Source: Ancylobacter vacuolatus
GTDB lineage: Bacteria; Pseudomonadota; Alphaproteobacteria; Rhizobiales; Xanthobacteraceae
Assembly (NCBI RefSeq): GCF_030813595.1
Contig: NZ_JAUSUH010000004.1
Coordinates: 339,796 to 403,795 of the forward strand
Reading direction: 5' to 3'
Length of the DNA stretch: 64,000 nt
Part shown: positions 46,611-54,935 of the stretch, piece by piece
How the letters are laid out: each line of letters starts with the position of its first letter
How positions within the stretch are numbered: position 1 is the first letter of the stretch
Position numbers and translations under genes: made by a program
The notes under the pieces: model-generated
Seen by the model: the letters and a program-made list of their open reading frames with translations, nothing else
Databases searched by the model: none
Told to the model about the DNA's origin: nothing

Positions 46611-47480
46611 ATGCCGGATTCCCATGTGATGCGCCTGTCGGCCTTCGGCGCCGTCATGGAAATCGCCTGCCGCGACCCGGACGCCCGCGCCGCCTGCACC
46701 GCCGCGCTTCCCGCCTATTGGCAGCGCGCGGACGGGGCGGAGCCGGACATGCGCTTCGCCATCGAGTCCTCCGGCCCGGCGCACGGCGGCGCGGCGCGCT
46801 TTCGGTTTCTGGAAGAAAGCACCCTGCGGGGAAACGACCTCACCCGTGCGCAGGTCGCCCCGTTCCTCGCCTGGCGGATGGACTACCAGCTCGGCGCCTT
46901 CGCCCGCGACTGCGCCTTCATCCATGCCGGTGTCGTCCTGCATGAGGGCCGCGCGCTCCTCTTTCCCGGCACCAGCCATGCCGGCAAGAGCACGCTGACC
47001 GCCGCGCTGGTGCGGGCCGGTGCCACCTATATCTCGGACGATGTGGCGGTGATCGGGCTGGATGGCCGGCTGAGCCTGCTCTCGCGCGCCCTCACCCTGC
47101 GGGCCGACATGGCCGGGGATTTTCACCTGCCGGAGGCGGGCGGCGCGGCGCGGCTGCGGGAGGGATCGCCCCCCGTCGGCGCAGTGCTGGTCCTCACCTA
47201 CAGGGCGGGGGCGCCGCCGCTCGACCTGAAGCCGCTGAGCGCCGGCGAGGCGATGCTGCGGCTGGTCGCCAACGCCATGAATGCCCGCCACCAGCCCGAA
47301 ACGGTACTTGGCTGTTGCGCGGCCGCGCTCGCCTTGGCATGGAGCGGCGAAGGGGTCCGGGGTGCCGCGGATGCGGCCGCCGGGCAGATCCTGTCGCAAA
47401 TGACACATGTGCGGCCCGCTCTTGTCCCCCCCTGCGCAAGACCGGCCTGTTCTCGACCCTCGTCGACGGACAGGCGGTGA
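46611..47480 (+). CDS. HprK-like serine kinase (peptide-tailoring type), possible fusion to PqqD domain by frameshift
   Basis: The kinase part spans about 265 aa: FIHAGVVLHEGRALLFPGTSHAGKSTLTAAL with Walker A GTSHAGKST near residue 121, then ISDDVAVIG and SLLSRALTLRA. It resembles HPr-kinase-related proteins found with lasso-peptide and other peptide-modification genes rather than true HprK of the phosphotransferase system. Start 46611 has AGGA upstream. After the codon for M264 (47400) the frame reads MTHVRPALVPP and then becomes non-coding at a C7 tract (47426-47432). One extra C would continue straight into the PqqD-like domain of the next frame. Confidence 0.7.
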   Translation: MPDSHVMRLSAFGAVMEIACRDPDARAACTAALPAYWQRADGAEPDMRFAIESSGPAHGGAARFRFLEESTLRGNDLTRAQVAPFLAWRMDYQLGAFARDCAFIHAGVVLHEGRALLFPGTSHAGKSTLTAALVRAGATYISDDVAVIGLDGRLSLLSRALTLRADMAGDFHLPEAGGAARLREGSPPVGAVLVLTYRAGAPPLDLKPLSAGEAMLRLVANAMNARHQPETVLGCCAAALALAWSGEGVRGAADAAAGQILSQMTHVRPALVPPCARPACSRPSSTDRR

Positions 47481-47875
47481 TCTATGATTCCGCCAGCACC
47501 CAGACCCATTGCCTCAACCCGCAGGCGCTGAAGGTGTGGAACCTGTGTGACGGGGGCCATGATCGCGCCGCGATGGTGCGGGCGCTGCGGGTGGCGGACA
47601 CACATCTGCCGGAAGGCGAGGCCGGCGATCTCGTGGATGCCGCGCTCGACCGCTTCACTGAGCTGGAGCTGTTGCAGCCAAGCACCTCTCTCAACCGCCG
47701 CGCTCTGGGCGCCACCGCCGCCCGAAGCCTCGCCGCCGGCCTCGTGCTCAGCGTGACGATGCCGACCCGCCAGGCGGCGGCGTCCGGTGTCGACTGCCCC
47801 GCGCTTGATGAAGATGCGTGCCTAGCTAACCAGGCCTGCGCGTGGGTGGGCGTCTGCGTTGACGCTGAAAGCTGA
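47339..47875 (+). CDS. PqqD-like peptide-binding domain protein with hydrophobic and Cys-rich tail
   Basis: The PqqD-like (RiPP recognition element) domain begins only near 47429: LRKTGLFSTLVDGQAVIYDSASTQTHCLNPQALKVWNLCDG, then AAMVRALRV and ELLQP. The only upstream ATG starts in this frame (47315, 47339) give a leader with no coding character, and the natural start lies in the kinase frame, so a frameshift at the C7 tract is likely. After the domain there is a hydrophobic stretch (AARSLAAGLVLSVTM) and a tail with four or five cysteines (CPALDEDACLANQACAW). Such proteins deliver precursor peptides to modifying enzymes. Confidence 0.6.
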   Translation: MERRRGPGCRGCGRRADPVANDTCAARSCPPLRKTGLFSTLVDGQAVIYDSASTQTHCLNPQALKVWNLCDGGHDRAAMVRALRVADTHLPEGEAGDLVDAALDRFTELELLQPSTSLNRRALGATAARSLAAGLVLSVTMPTRQAAASGVDCPALDEDACLANQACAWVGVCVDAES

Positions 47876-47884
47876 CCCGCCTCG

Positions 47885-48373
47885 ATGGTGAGGCGGCCGA
47901 CGCTGATCTTCGACGATGAATGCGTCACCTGCTCGGCGCTGGCGCAGCTCATCGGCGCGCGGGCGCCTGAAATGGCGCGGGTGAGCTTCTATTCGCCCAG
48001 GGCGCAACTCCTGCTGCGCCGGCACTTCCCTTCGGGCTGGGCGATCCGCCCCTATATGATCGTCGGCGTAGGCGAGAGCGAGCGGGTTCTCAGCGGCGCC
48101 GCGCTCCTGTTCCGCGTCGCCCGCCTGCTTGGCCCGGCCGGCATGGTCAAGGCGGGGCGGGCGCTGCTGCGCCGCGCGCGGCGGGAGAAGGCGCGCGGCG
48201 GCTGGGCGGCCACCCCCACGGCACAGATGCGCGCCTATATCCCCGCCAGCCCGGCCGAGGCGGCGGCCTTTGCCGGCGAGGCGCTGTGGCTGCCCGCCGC
48301 GCGGCCCGGCCTCGCCTTCGAGCGCATCCTGCAATGGTACAATCTGCATGGCGCCTTCCAGACCGCCAGCTAA
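47885..48373 (+). CDS. DCC/thioredoxin-like protein, interrupted by in-frame TAA
   Basis: A 162-aa product starting MVRRPTLIFDDECVTCSALAQLIG. The CxxC after FDDE resembles the DCC (DUF393) thiol-disulfide family, followed by RVSFYSPRAQLLLRRHFPSGW and basic helices. It ends at TAA 48371-48373, after HGAFQTAS. The same frame stays open for 90 further codons with coding character, so the protein was probably about 250 aa and is now interrupted. It follows the PqqD-like gene by 9 nt. Confidence 0.6.
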   Translation: MVRRPTLIFDDECVTCSALAQLIGARAPEMARVSFYSPRAQLLLRRHFPSGWAIRPYMIVGVGESERVLSGAALLFRVARLLGPAGMVKAGRALLRRARREKARGGWAATPTAQMRAYIPASPAEAAAFAGEALWLPAARPGLAFERILQWYNLHGAFQTAS

Positions 48374-48643
48374 TGGACCCATGGCGAGGCCGGTACGCTG
48401 GTGCTGGAGCAAATCCACCGCGCCTCGCCGTCGCCCACCGTCGAGGGGATGGCGGGCGAGGAGGTGGCGCTCGCCGAGGGACGCCGCGCCCTTCTGCATG
48501 CGGCGCCCGCCGAGGACGGCGCGACGGCGCTCACCCTGATCATGGCGCTGCCGGCCGGCCGCTGGCTCTCCCTGCGCGCCAGCGGCATGGACCGCGACAC
48601 GGTGCTGGACATTGCGCGGCACTGCGCACCCCACACGGCGTGA
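48374..48643 (+). pseudogene. In-frame continuation of the DCC-like gene after the TAA
   Basis: Directly after TAA 48371 the same frame reads WTHGEAGTLVLEQIHRA and continues to TGA 48641 with normal codon use. The only start is a GTG at 48401 without a clear ribosome site. A single base change (TAA to TAC or TAT) would join it to the upstream part. An independent 80-aa gene is the alternative. Confidence 0.5.
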
Positions 48644-48647
48644 AGCG

Positions 48648-49831
48648 GTGACGCCCTCCCCCGGCCTCGACCTTCTGCGCGCCTGCCTGCGCTGGGACGC
48701 GGCCGGCGACCGGGCGCTCCGCGCGCTGGATGATAACGGCTGGGCTGAAGTGATGGAGCCTGCGCGCGCGCGGGACGGGCAGGCCCTGCTCGCCCGCCGC
48801 CTGTCCCGCGCGCCTGACATCGCCGTGCCGGAGGAGGTTGCGGAGGAACTCCACCGCTTCAAGCTGGATGTCGCCATCCGCGCGCTGGCCGGCCTGTCGC
48901 ATCTGGCACCGGCGGTTCAGGCGGCGGGGGTGCCGGTCATCGCGCTGAAGGGGCTCGACCTCGCCAGCCGCGTCTATGGCGATTTCGGCAGCCGGCCGAT
49001 GGGCGACATGGACATTCTGGTGCGCCCCACCGATGTCGCCGCGATGGCGGAGGCGCTGCGCGCGCAGGGGTTCCGCGCCAGCACCACCCTCCGCCAGACC
49101 TCCCATCATCTGGTGTTCCACTCCCCGCTGCGCGGCGGCCTGCCGGTGGAGCTGCACTGGGCGCTCGGCGAAAAGGTCGGCGAGGCGGACCGCGCGGACC
49201 TGCTGCAGGCGGTATGGGCGCAGGCGGAGGAAACCACGATCGCCGGCGCGCCGTTCCGGGTGCTCAGCCGCCGCTTCTGCTGGTCTATCTCTGCCATCAT
49301 CTGGAGCGGCACCTGTTCGAGACACCGCTCACCCATATCTGGGACCTTGGCGAGGTGCTGCAACAGGCGGGCGAGACGTTCGACTGGCCGGCATTCTGGC
49401 GCCTGTGCGAGCGCTTCGGCCAGCGCAAGGCGGCACAGGCCGCGCTGCATCTGGCCACCGCCTGCCTCGGCATCCCCAACCCTGCCCCCCCTCTGCCGGC
49501 GCATGTGCAGGAACTGTTCCCCGACATCGTCGCCAATCTCGGCCGGCATCCGCAGACGCCAGCGAACGAGCCGAGCGTCGATCTGATGCTGCTGTCGGCG
49601 CCCGGCACGCCGTGGCGGGTGCGCTGGCATGTGCTGCGGCGCCAGCTGCTTCCCGCGCGCCGCGCGCTGGCGCAGGGGGGCGGCGGCAGCGCCGGGCCGG
49701 CCGCCTATGGCGCCCTGTGGTGGACGGTGCTGACGACCTTCCTGCGCAAGCGCGTGGTCCGGCGCCTGAGCGTTCCGTCCACCCGCGCCCGCCCCCTGCG
49801 CGCCGCCCGTCTGAGCGCGTGGCTGCGCTAG
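48648..49831 (+). pseudogene. Nucleotidyltransferase-family protein (peptide-cluster type) with frameshift
   Basis: The 5' part from GTG 48648 encodes a nucleotidyltransferase-fold protein with VIALKGLDLASRVYGDFGSRPMGDMDILVRPTDVAAMAEAL, where the D-x-D metal ligands are intact, and ELHWALGEKV. Around 49265-49290 the coding character moves from this frame to the one giving LLLVYLCHHLERHLFETPLTHIWDLGEVLQQ, which runs to TAG 49831. The shift fits loss of one base. Such proteins accompany HprK-like kinases in lasso-peptide-type clusters. It may be a pseudogene or a sequencing error. Confidence 0.6.
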
Positions 49832-49957
49832 CCGTCCATGCCCTCCGGCGGGCGGAAAATGGGATCCAGTGCCGCTGCGGCAGCCTGACTTGCCCCTTTC
49901 CGTCCGGCGCCGGGGCGATTAGGTATGCCCGCACATCCTGTCGCGAAAGGTTCGGCC

Positions 49958-51400
49958 ATGCCCCATTCCGTGTCCTACCCCGAGGTCCAGCTCTATATTG
50001 ACGGCACCTGGCGCGGGGGCAGCGGCAGCCAGCCTGTGATCAACCCGGCGACGGAAGAGGCGATCGGCACGGTCGCCCATGCCAGCCGCGCCGATCTCGA
50101 CGCCGCGCTCGCCGCCGCCGAGAAGGGTTTTGCCGTGTGGCGCCACACGCCGCCGCATGAGCGCTACAAGATCATGCGCAAGGCGGCCGAACTCCTGCGC
50201 GAGCGCCATGAGACGATCTCGACCCTGATGACGATGGAGCAGGGCAAGCCCCTGCCCGAGGCGCGGATGGAAACGCTCGCCTCCGCCGACATCATCGACT
50301 GGTTCGCCGAGGAAGGCCGCCGGCAATATGGCCGGCTCATTCCCGCCCGCGCCGCCGGCGTGCAGCAGGTAGTGCATCGCGAGCCGGTGGGCGTGGTCGC
50401 CGCCTTCACCCCGTGGAACTTCCCGATCAACCAGGCGGTGCGCAAGGTGTCCGCCGCGCTGGCCGCCGGCTGCGCGGTGATCCTCAAGGGGCCGGAAGAA
50501 ACCCCGGCGAGCTGCGCCGAGCTGGTGCGCGCCTATGCCGATGCCGGCGTGCCGGCGGGCGTGGTCAACCTTGTCTTCGGCGTGCCGGCGGAGATTTCGC
50601 AATATCTCATCCCGCACCCGATCGTGAAGAAGATCTCCTTCACCGGCTCAACGATAGTCGGCAAGCAGCTGGCCGCGCTGGCCGGCGCGCACATGAAGCG
50701 CGTCACCATGGAGCTGGGCGGCCATGCCCCGGCCGTGGTGTTCGAGGATGCCGACGTCGAAGTCGCGATCAAGCTGCTGTCGGGCGCCAAGTTCCGCAAT
50801 GCCGGGCAGGTCTGCGTCTCGCCCACCCGCTTCCTCGTGCATGAGGACCTCTATGCCCGCTTCGTCGACGGCTTCACCGAGGCGGTGAAGGGCATGAAGG
50901 TCGGCAACGGCCTTGAGGACGGCGTGCGCATGGGCCCGCTGGCCAATCCGCGCCGGGTCGAGGCGATGGAAGCGCTGACCGCCGATGCCCTCGCCAAGGG
51001 CGCCACCCTGCGCGCAGGCGGCGCGCGCATCGGCAATAAGGGCTATTTCTTCGAGCCAACCGTGCTCACCGACCTCTCGCCGGATGCCCGCATCCTGAAC
51101 GAGGAGCCCTTCGGCCCGATCGTGCCGATCCAGTCCTTCACCTCCACCGAGGCGGCGATCACTGAGGCCAACCGGCTGCCCTATGGGCTAGCGGCCTATG
51201 CCTATACCACCTCCTCCGCCCGCGCCGACGAGTTCGCCCGCCGGGTGGAAAGCGGCATGATCTCGATCAACCATCACGGCCTCGCCCTTCCCGAAGTGCC
51301 GTTCGGCGGCATCAAGGATTCCGGCTATGGCTCGGAAGGCGGCACCGAGGCGATGGAAGCCTATGTGAACACCAAGTTCGTGACCCAGCTCGGGGTCTGA
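49958..51400 (+). CDS. NAD(P)-dependent aldehyde dehydrogenase, succinate-semialdehyde dehydrogenase-like
   Basis: A 480-aa aldehyde dehydrogenase. The general base Glu is in MELGGHAP (about residue 252) and the catalytic Cys in [12 protein letters not shown] (about 286). The NAD-binding [11 protein letters not shown] and the N-terminal LYIDGTWR are present. The C terminus [31 protein letters not shown] is typical of the GabD/SSADH group. I start at 49958, where AAAGG lies upstream. The substrate is not fixed by sequence; oxidation of a short omega-acid semialdehyde is likely. Confidence 0.88.
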   Translation: MPHSVSYPEVQLYIDGTWRGGSGSQPVINPATEEAIGTVAHASRADLDAALAAAEKGFAVWRHTPPHERYKIMRKAAELLRERHETISTLMTMEQGKPLPEARMETLASADIIDWFAEEGRRQYGRLIPARAAGVQQVVHREPVGVVAAFTPWNFPINQAVRKVSAALAAGCAVILKGPEETPASCAELVRAYADAGVPAGVVNLVFGVPAEISQYLIPHPIVKKISFTGSTIVGKQLAALAGAHMKRVTMELGGHAPAVVFEDADVEVAIKLLSGAKFRNAGQVCVSPTRFLVHEDLYARFVDGFTEAVKGMKVGNGLEDGVRMGPLANPRRVEAMEALTADALAKGATLRAGGARIGNKGYFFEPTVLTDLSPDARILNEEPFGPIVPIQSFTSTEAAITEANRLPYGLAAYAYTTSSARADEFARRVESGMISINHHGLALPEVPFGGIKDSGYGSEGGTEAMEAYVNTKFVTQLGV

Positions 51401-51464
51401 CGCCGGCCTCGTCACAGGCCGCGATGTGGGGTAACTAAGTAGTGCCTCCCATCGCGGCCCTGCC

Positions 51465-52301
51465 ATGGACCTTGCTGTTCTTCTCGTCGTGCTGCTGTCG
51501 GCCCTGCTTCAGGCCGGCTGGAATGTGCTGCTGAAGCTGCGGCTCGATCCGCTCTCGGCGCTGATGCTGGTCGTGCTGGGCGGCGGCGCGGTGGCGCTGC
51601 CGGTCGCGCTCTGGCTCGGCCCGCCCGAACAAGCGCTGTTGCCGTGGATGGCGGGCTCGATGAGCGCGCATCTCACCTTCTATGCCTGCCTCGTCGGCGC
51701 CTATGCCCGCGCCGATCTCGGCCTTGTCTATCCCGTGGCGCGCGGCGGGGCGCTGCTGATGACCGCCGGCGTCGCCATTCTGGTTCTGCAGGAGCCGGTG
51801 CGCGCCATCGGCATATCAGGCATCGCGCTGCTCGCGGCCAGCGTGCTCGTCACCGCCTGGCGCAGCCGGGGGGAGGCCTCGCAGGCCGCCGCCCTGACGC
51901 TGGCGCTCGGCTCGGGTGTCGCCGTCACCGCCTATTCCCTCATCGACGGCACCGCCGGCCGGATGGGACCGCCGGCGATCTATACGGCGTGGCTGTTCGT
52001 CGGCGATGCCGTGATCGTCGCGGTCGGGCTGGCGCTGTGGAAGGGCGCGGCCTTCCTGCACCCGGTGCGCCGCCATTGGGGGCTGGCGCTGGTCGGCGGC
52101 GCCATGCTGTTCGTCAGCTACTGGCTGTGCGTCTGGGCGATGACGCGGGCGCCGATCAGCCTGGTGGCGGCGGTGCGCGAGGCGAGCGTGCTGTTCGGCG
52201 CCGGCTTCGCCGTGCTGGTCCTGCAAGAGAAGCTGCGTCCCGAACGCCTCCTCGCCGCCGTGCTGGTGGTGGCCGGCGTGACGCTGATCAAGCTGCATTG
52301 A
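51465..52301 (+). CDS. EamA/DMT-superfamily transporter, tandem copy 1
   Basis: A 278-aa inner-membrane protein with ten hydrophobic segments in two EamA repeats. GAYARADLGLVYPVARGGALL closes the first repeat and APISLVAAVREASVLFGAGFAVLVLQEKLRPERLLAA the second. DMT proteins are metabolite exporters or importers. It is followed 70 nt later by a clear paralogue with the same length and same C-terminal IKLH. Substrate unknown. Confidence 0.87.
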   Translation: MDLAVLLVVLLSALLQAGWNVLLKLRLDPLSALMLVVLGGGAVALPVALWLGPPEQALLPWMAGSMSAHLTFYACLVGAYARADLGLVYPVARGGALLMTAGVAILVLQEPVRAIGISGIALLAASVLVTAWRSRGEASQAAALTLALGSGVAVTAYSLIDGTAGRMGPPAIYTAWLFVGDAVIVAVGLALWKGAAFLHPVRRHWGLALVGGAMLFVSYWLCVWAMTRAPISLVAAVREASVLFGAGFAVLVLQEKLRPERLLAAVLVVAGVTLIKLH

Positions 52302-52371
52302 GCTGATAATCCTCGGCAGCGCCTGCGGAATCGGCTAAAGCCCGGCCTCCCTTCTCCGGCCGGCCGTCCCG

Positions 52372-53214
52372 ATGGAACCCAGCGTCTTCCTCGCCGTAAT
52401 CGCCGCCGCGGCGATGCATGCCGGCTGGAACGCGGTGCTGAAGATAAGGCTGGACCCGTTTCTGGCCGTGGTGCTGGTCAATGCCGCCTGCGGCCTCCTC
52501 GCCCTGCCGGTGGCGCTGTATCTCGGCCCGCCGGAAGCGCATGTGTGGCCGTGGATCGCGGCCTCGGTGGCGATCCACCTCGTCTATTACCTCACCCTGT
52601 CCGGCGCCTATCGCCGCGCCGATATGGGGCTGGTCTACCCGCTGGCGCGCGGCAGCGCGCCGCTGCTCACCACCATCCTCTCGGTGACGCTGGTCGGGGA
52701 AGCGGTCGACGCGCAGGGCTTTCTCGGTGTCGGCCTGCTGGCGCTCGGCATCCTGTCGATCGCCTGGCGGCGGGCCGGCAGCGGCGCCTTTGATCCGACC
52801 GCGCTGCGCCTCGCGCTGATGTGCGGGCTGTCGATCACCGCCTATACGCTGGTGGACGGGCTCGGCGCCCGCAGCGCCACCTCGCCGCATGTCTATACGT
52901 CCTGGCTGTTCGTCGTCGACAGCCTCGTCATCACCCTGTTCGGCCTCGCCTGGAAGGGACCACGCGCGCTGGCGCCGACGCTTTCCTTCATCGGCCCCGG
53001 CCTTGCCGGCGGGGCGATGTCGCTGGCCGCCTACTGGATCTCGATCTGGGCGATGACCAAGGCGCCGATCGGGCTGGTGGCGGCGGTGCGCGAATCCAGC
53101 GTGCTGTTCGGCGCGGTGATCGCCGTCGTGGTGCTGCACGAGAAGCTGCGCCCCGAGCGGCTGGTGGCCGCCGCGCTCATCGTCGCCGGGCTGGTGCTGA
53201 TCAAGCTGCATTGA
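52372..53214 (+). CDS. EamA/DMT-superfamily transporter, tandem copy 2
   Basis: A 280-aa paralogue of the preceding gene, with GAYRRADMGLVYPLARGSAPLL and APIGLVAAVRESSVLFGAVIAVVVLHEKLRPERLVAA. The two proteins share many blocks along the whole length, which suggests an old tandem duplication. They could work separately or as a pair. A helicase gene follows 41 nt downstream. Confidence 0.87.
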   Translation: MEPSVFLAVIAAAAMHAGWNAVLKIRLDPFLAVVLVNAACGLLALPVALYLGPPEAHVWPWIAASVAIHLVYYLTLSGAYRRADMGLVYPLARGSAPLLTTILSVTLVGEAVDAQGFLGVGLLALGILSIAWRRAGSGAFDPTALRLALMCGLSITAYTLVDGLGARSATSPHVYTSWLFVVDSLVITLFGLAWKGPRALAPTLSFIGPGLAGGAMSLAAYWISIWAMTKAPIGLVAAVRESSVLFGAVIAVVVLHEKLRPERLVAAALIVAGLVLIKLH

Positions 53215-53255
53215 GCGGTTTGGCCGGCGCCGCCCTCCTGTGCTCCATTGCGCCG

Positions 53256-54602
53256 ATGAACGAGACACCCGCGCTGCCGATTCGCCCTTCCCTCCCGGCT
53301 GAAGCCTTCGCCGGGCCGCTGGCGCTGGTCGGCTCCGGCGCGCCCGTCATCATGGTGCTCGGCGGCGCCGGCACGGGGAAGACCACCTTTCTGCACGCGC
53401 TGCGCAAGCATGGCGGCGGCAAGCAGGCGTTTCTCGCCCCCACCGGCGTCGCGGCGCTGCAGCTTGGCGGGCAGACCATCCATTCCTTCTTCGGCCTGCC
53501 GCCCCGGCTGATGGACCCCGACCAGGTGCGCCCGCGCAGCCCTAAGCGCACGCTGATGAAGAAGCTGGAGCGTCTCGTCATCGACGAGATTTCCATGGTG
53601 CGCGCCGATGTGCTGGACGCGGTGGACCGTTCACTGCGCATCGCGCGCGGCAATCCCGAGCCGTTCGGCGGGGTGCAGGTGGTGCTGGTCGGCGATTTCC
53701 TGCAATTGCCGCCTGTCGTGCCGCAGGCTGAGCGCGAGATCCTCGGCCATCTCGGCTATGAGGGCCCGTTCGCCTTCGACGCCCGCGTGCTGCGCGAGGT
53801 GGAACCGGCGCGGCTGCCCTTCCTCACCGTCTACCGCCAGACCGACGACGCCTTTGTCGGCCATCTCGCCGAGCTGCGCACCGGCCGCTACATCGCCGAC
53901 GCCATCGCCGCCATCAACGCCGCCTCGCACCGCGACCACCGGCCCGGCCGCATCCCTGTGGTGCTGGCGCCGACCAATGCGCGGGTCGATGCCTATAACC
54001 GGCGCGGCATGGAAGCGCTCTATGATGACGGCCGGCTCTTCGAGGGCAAGAGCGAGGGTGAGTTCGACCTCGCCAATGACCGGCTGCCGGTGCCGGAGAC
54101 GCTGGCGCTGAAGGTGGGCGCGCGGGTGATGACGGTGCGCAACCATCCCGAGCGGCAATGGGTCAACGGCTCGGTCGGCACCATTACCGGCCTCGCGCCC
54201 GACCGCGCCTATGTCCGGCTCGACGGCGCCGGCATCGTCGAGATCGAGCGCACCAGCTGGGAGCGCATCCGCTACGATTGGGACGAGGCGACGGGCAAGG
54301 TCGCGGCCAAGGTGGTCGGCACCTACACCCAGCTTCCGCTCGTCCCGGCCTGGGCGGTGACGGTGCACAAGGCGCAGGGGCTGACGCTGGAGGATGTGCG
54401 GATCGACTTCGACGCCGGCGCCTTCGCCGCCGGCCAGGCCTATGTCGCGCTCTCGCGCGCCCGCTCGCTGGAAGGCCTGTCGCTGGCCCGCCCGCTGCGC
54501 GCCTCCGACATCCGCATCGACCGCCGCGTCGCCGCCTTCACCGCCGCTTTCGAGAACGGCGGCACGCTGATGACGGCGGCGCGCGGAATGGACAACGACT
54601 GA
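53256..54602 (+). CDS. PIF1/RecD-like superfamily 1 DNA helicase
   Basis: A 448-aa SF1B helicase. Walker A GGAGTGKTT is near residues 36-44, motif Ia FLAPTGVAALQLGGQTIHSFFGL, Walker B VIDEISMV, motif III VVLVGDFLQLPPV, and the C-terminal VTVHKAQGLTLEDV and AYVALSRARSLEGL. This is the PIF1 pattern, which translocates 5' to 3' on single-stranded DNA. An SH3-like insertion between the RecA folds is suggested by VGARVMTVRN. ATG 53256 is used; the longer frame overlaps the transporter gene. Its role is probably in replication-fork or recombination maintenance. Confidence 0.87.
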   Translation: MNETPALPIRPSLPAEAFAGPLALVGSGAPVIMVLGGAGTGKTTFLHALRKHGGGKQAFLAPTGVAALQLGGQTIHSFFGLPPRLMDPDQVRPRSPKRTLMKKLERLVIDEISMVRADVLDAVDRSLRIARGNPEPFGGVQVVLVGDFLQLPPVVPQAEREILGHLGYEGPFAFDARVLREVEPARLPFLTVYRQTDDAFVGHLAELRTGRYIADAIAAINAASHRDHRPGRIPVVLAPTNARVDAYNRRGMEALYDDGRLFEGKSEGEFDLANDRLPVPETLALKVGARVMTVRNHPERQWVNGSVGTITGLAPDRAYVRLDGAGIVEIERTSWERIRYDWDEATGKVAAKVVGTYTQLPLVPAWAVTVHKAQGLTLEDVRIDFDAGAFAAGQAYVALSRARSLEGLSLARPLRASDIRIDRRVAAFTAAFENGGTLMTAARGMDND

Positions 54603-54634
54603 CCCTTTACATATTCCTATAATGTCCATAGATT

Positions 54635-54652
54635 ACTCTCCAACTGGAGAGT
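54635..54652 (+). promoter_or_regulatory. Palindrome enclosing the Shine-Dalgarno sequence of the 49-aa gene
   Basis: ACTCTCCA (54635-54642) and TGGAGAGT (54645-54652) are exact complements. As RNA, a 7-bp stem with an AACT loop would bury the GGAGAG ribosome site 6 nt before ATG 54658. As DNA it is a symmetric operator candidate. A TATAAT hexamer is at 54618-54623. Confidence 0.55.
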
Positions 54653-54657
54653 GACCC

Positions 54658-54807
54658 ATGAGCCAGACCGGCCTCCGCCGCACCCGTGACAAGCTGCTCT
54701 TCGCCGTCTGCTATGGCGCCGTGATCGCGGCCGTGCTGTTCCTGCATCCGGCGCCGGACGCCCAGCACCCCGCCGGCATCGCCGTCGCGAGCGGCACCTC
54801 GCGCTGA
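54658..54807 (+). CDS. Small single-span membrane peptide (49 aa), unknown
   Basis: A 49-aa protein with a basic N terminus (MSQTGLRRTRDK), one hydrophobic segment (LLFAVCYGAVIAAVLFLH) and a short polar tail, so probably a single-pass inner-membrane peptide. The GGAGAG site and TATAAT-like box upstream favour a real gene. It sits between a helicase gene and an Rrf2 regulator. I do not recognise a family. Confidence 0.55.
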   Translation: MSQTGLRRTRDKLLFAVCYGAVIAAVLFLHPAPDAQHPAGIAVASGTSR

Positions 54808-54823
54808 GTGAGCAGCCGCCACT

Positions 54824-54834
54824 GGTAAAATACC
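54824..54834. promoter_or_regulatory. GGTA-AAA-TACC palindrome upstream of the Rrf2 regulator
   Basis: GGTAAAATACC is symmetric about its centre and lies about 100 bp before the Rrf2 start in an AT-rich patch. It could be an autoregulatory Rrf2 site or part of the promoter. Confidence 0.3.
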
Positions 54835-54935
54835 GTCCAATCTACCATTTATAGGGAGTGCTGCGCGGCAGATTCGGCGCCCGGCTGACCAATCCCATTG
54901 CGCTGCGCCTGCTGCAGCCGAGTGACGAAGCGGAC

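Noticed and set aside
44082..47408. 1108-codon open frame on the minus strand opposite ftsK and the kinase gene
   Set aside because: It is antisense to ftsK, whose motor and gamma domains are unmistakable. The frame is open only because of GC-rich codon bias and has low-complexity His/Asp/Gly-rich sequence.
54606..54623. TTTACA and TATAAT as a -35/-10 pair before the 49-aa gene
   Set aside because: The spacing is only 6 bp, so they cannot form one promoter. The TATAAT alone may still be a -10 box.
54607..54840. 77-codon minus-strand frame opposite the 49-aa gene
   Set aside because: No ribosome site; the plus-strand gene has a clear one and a hydrophobic helix.
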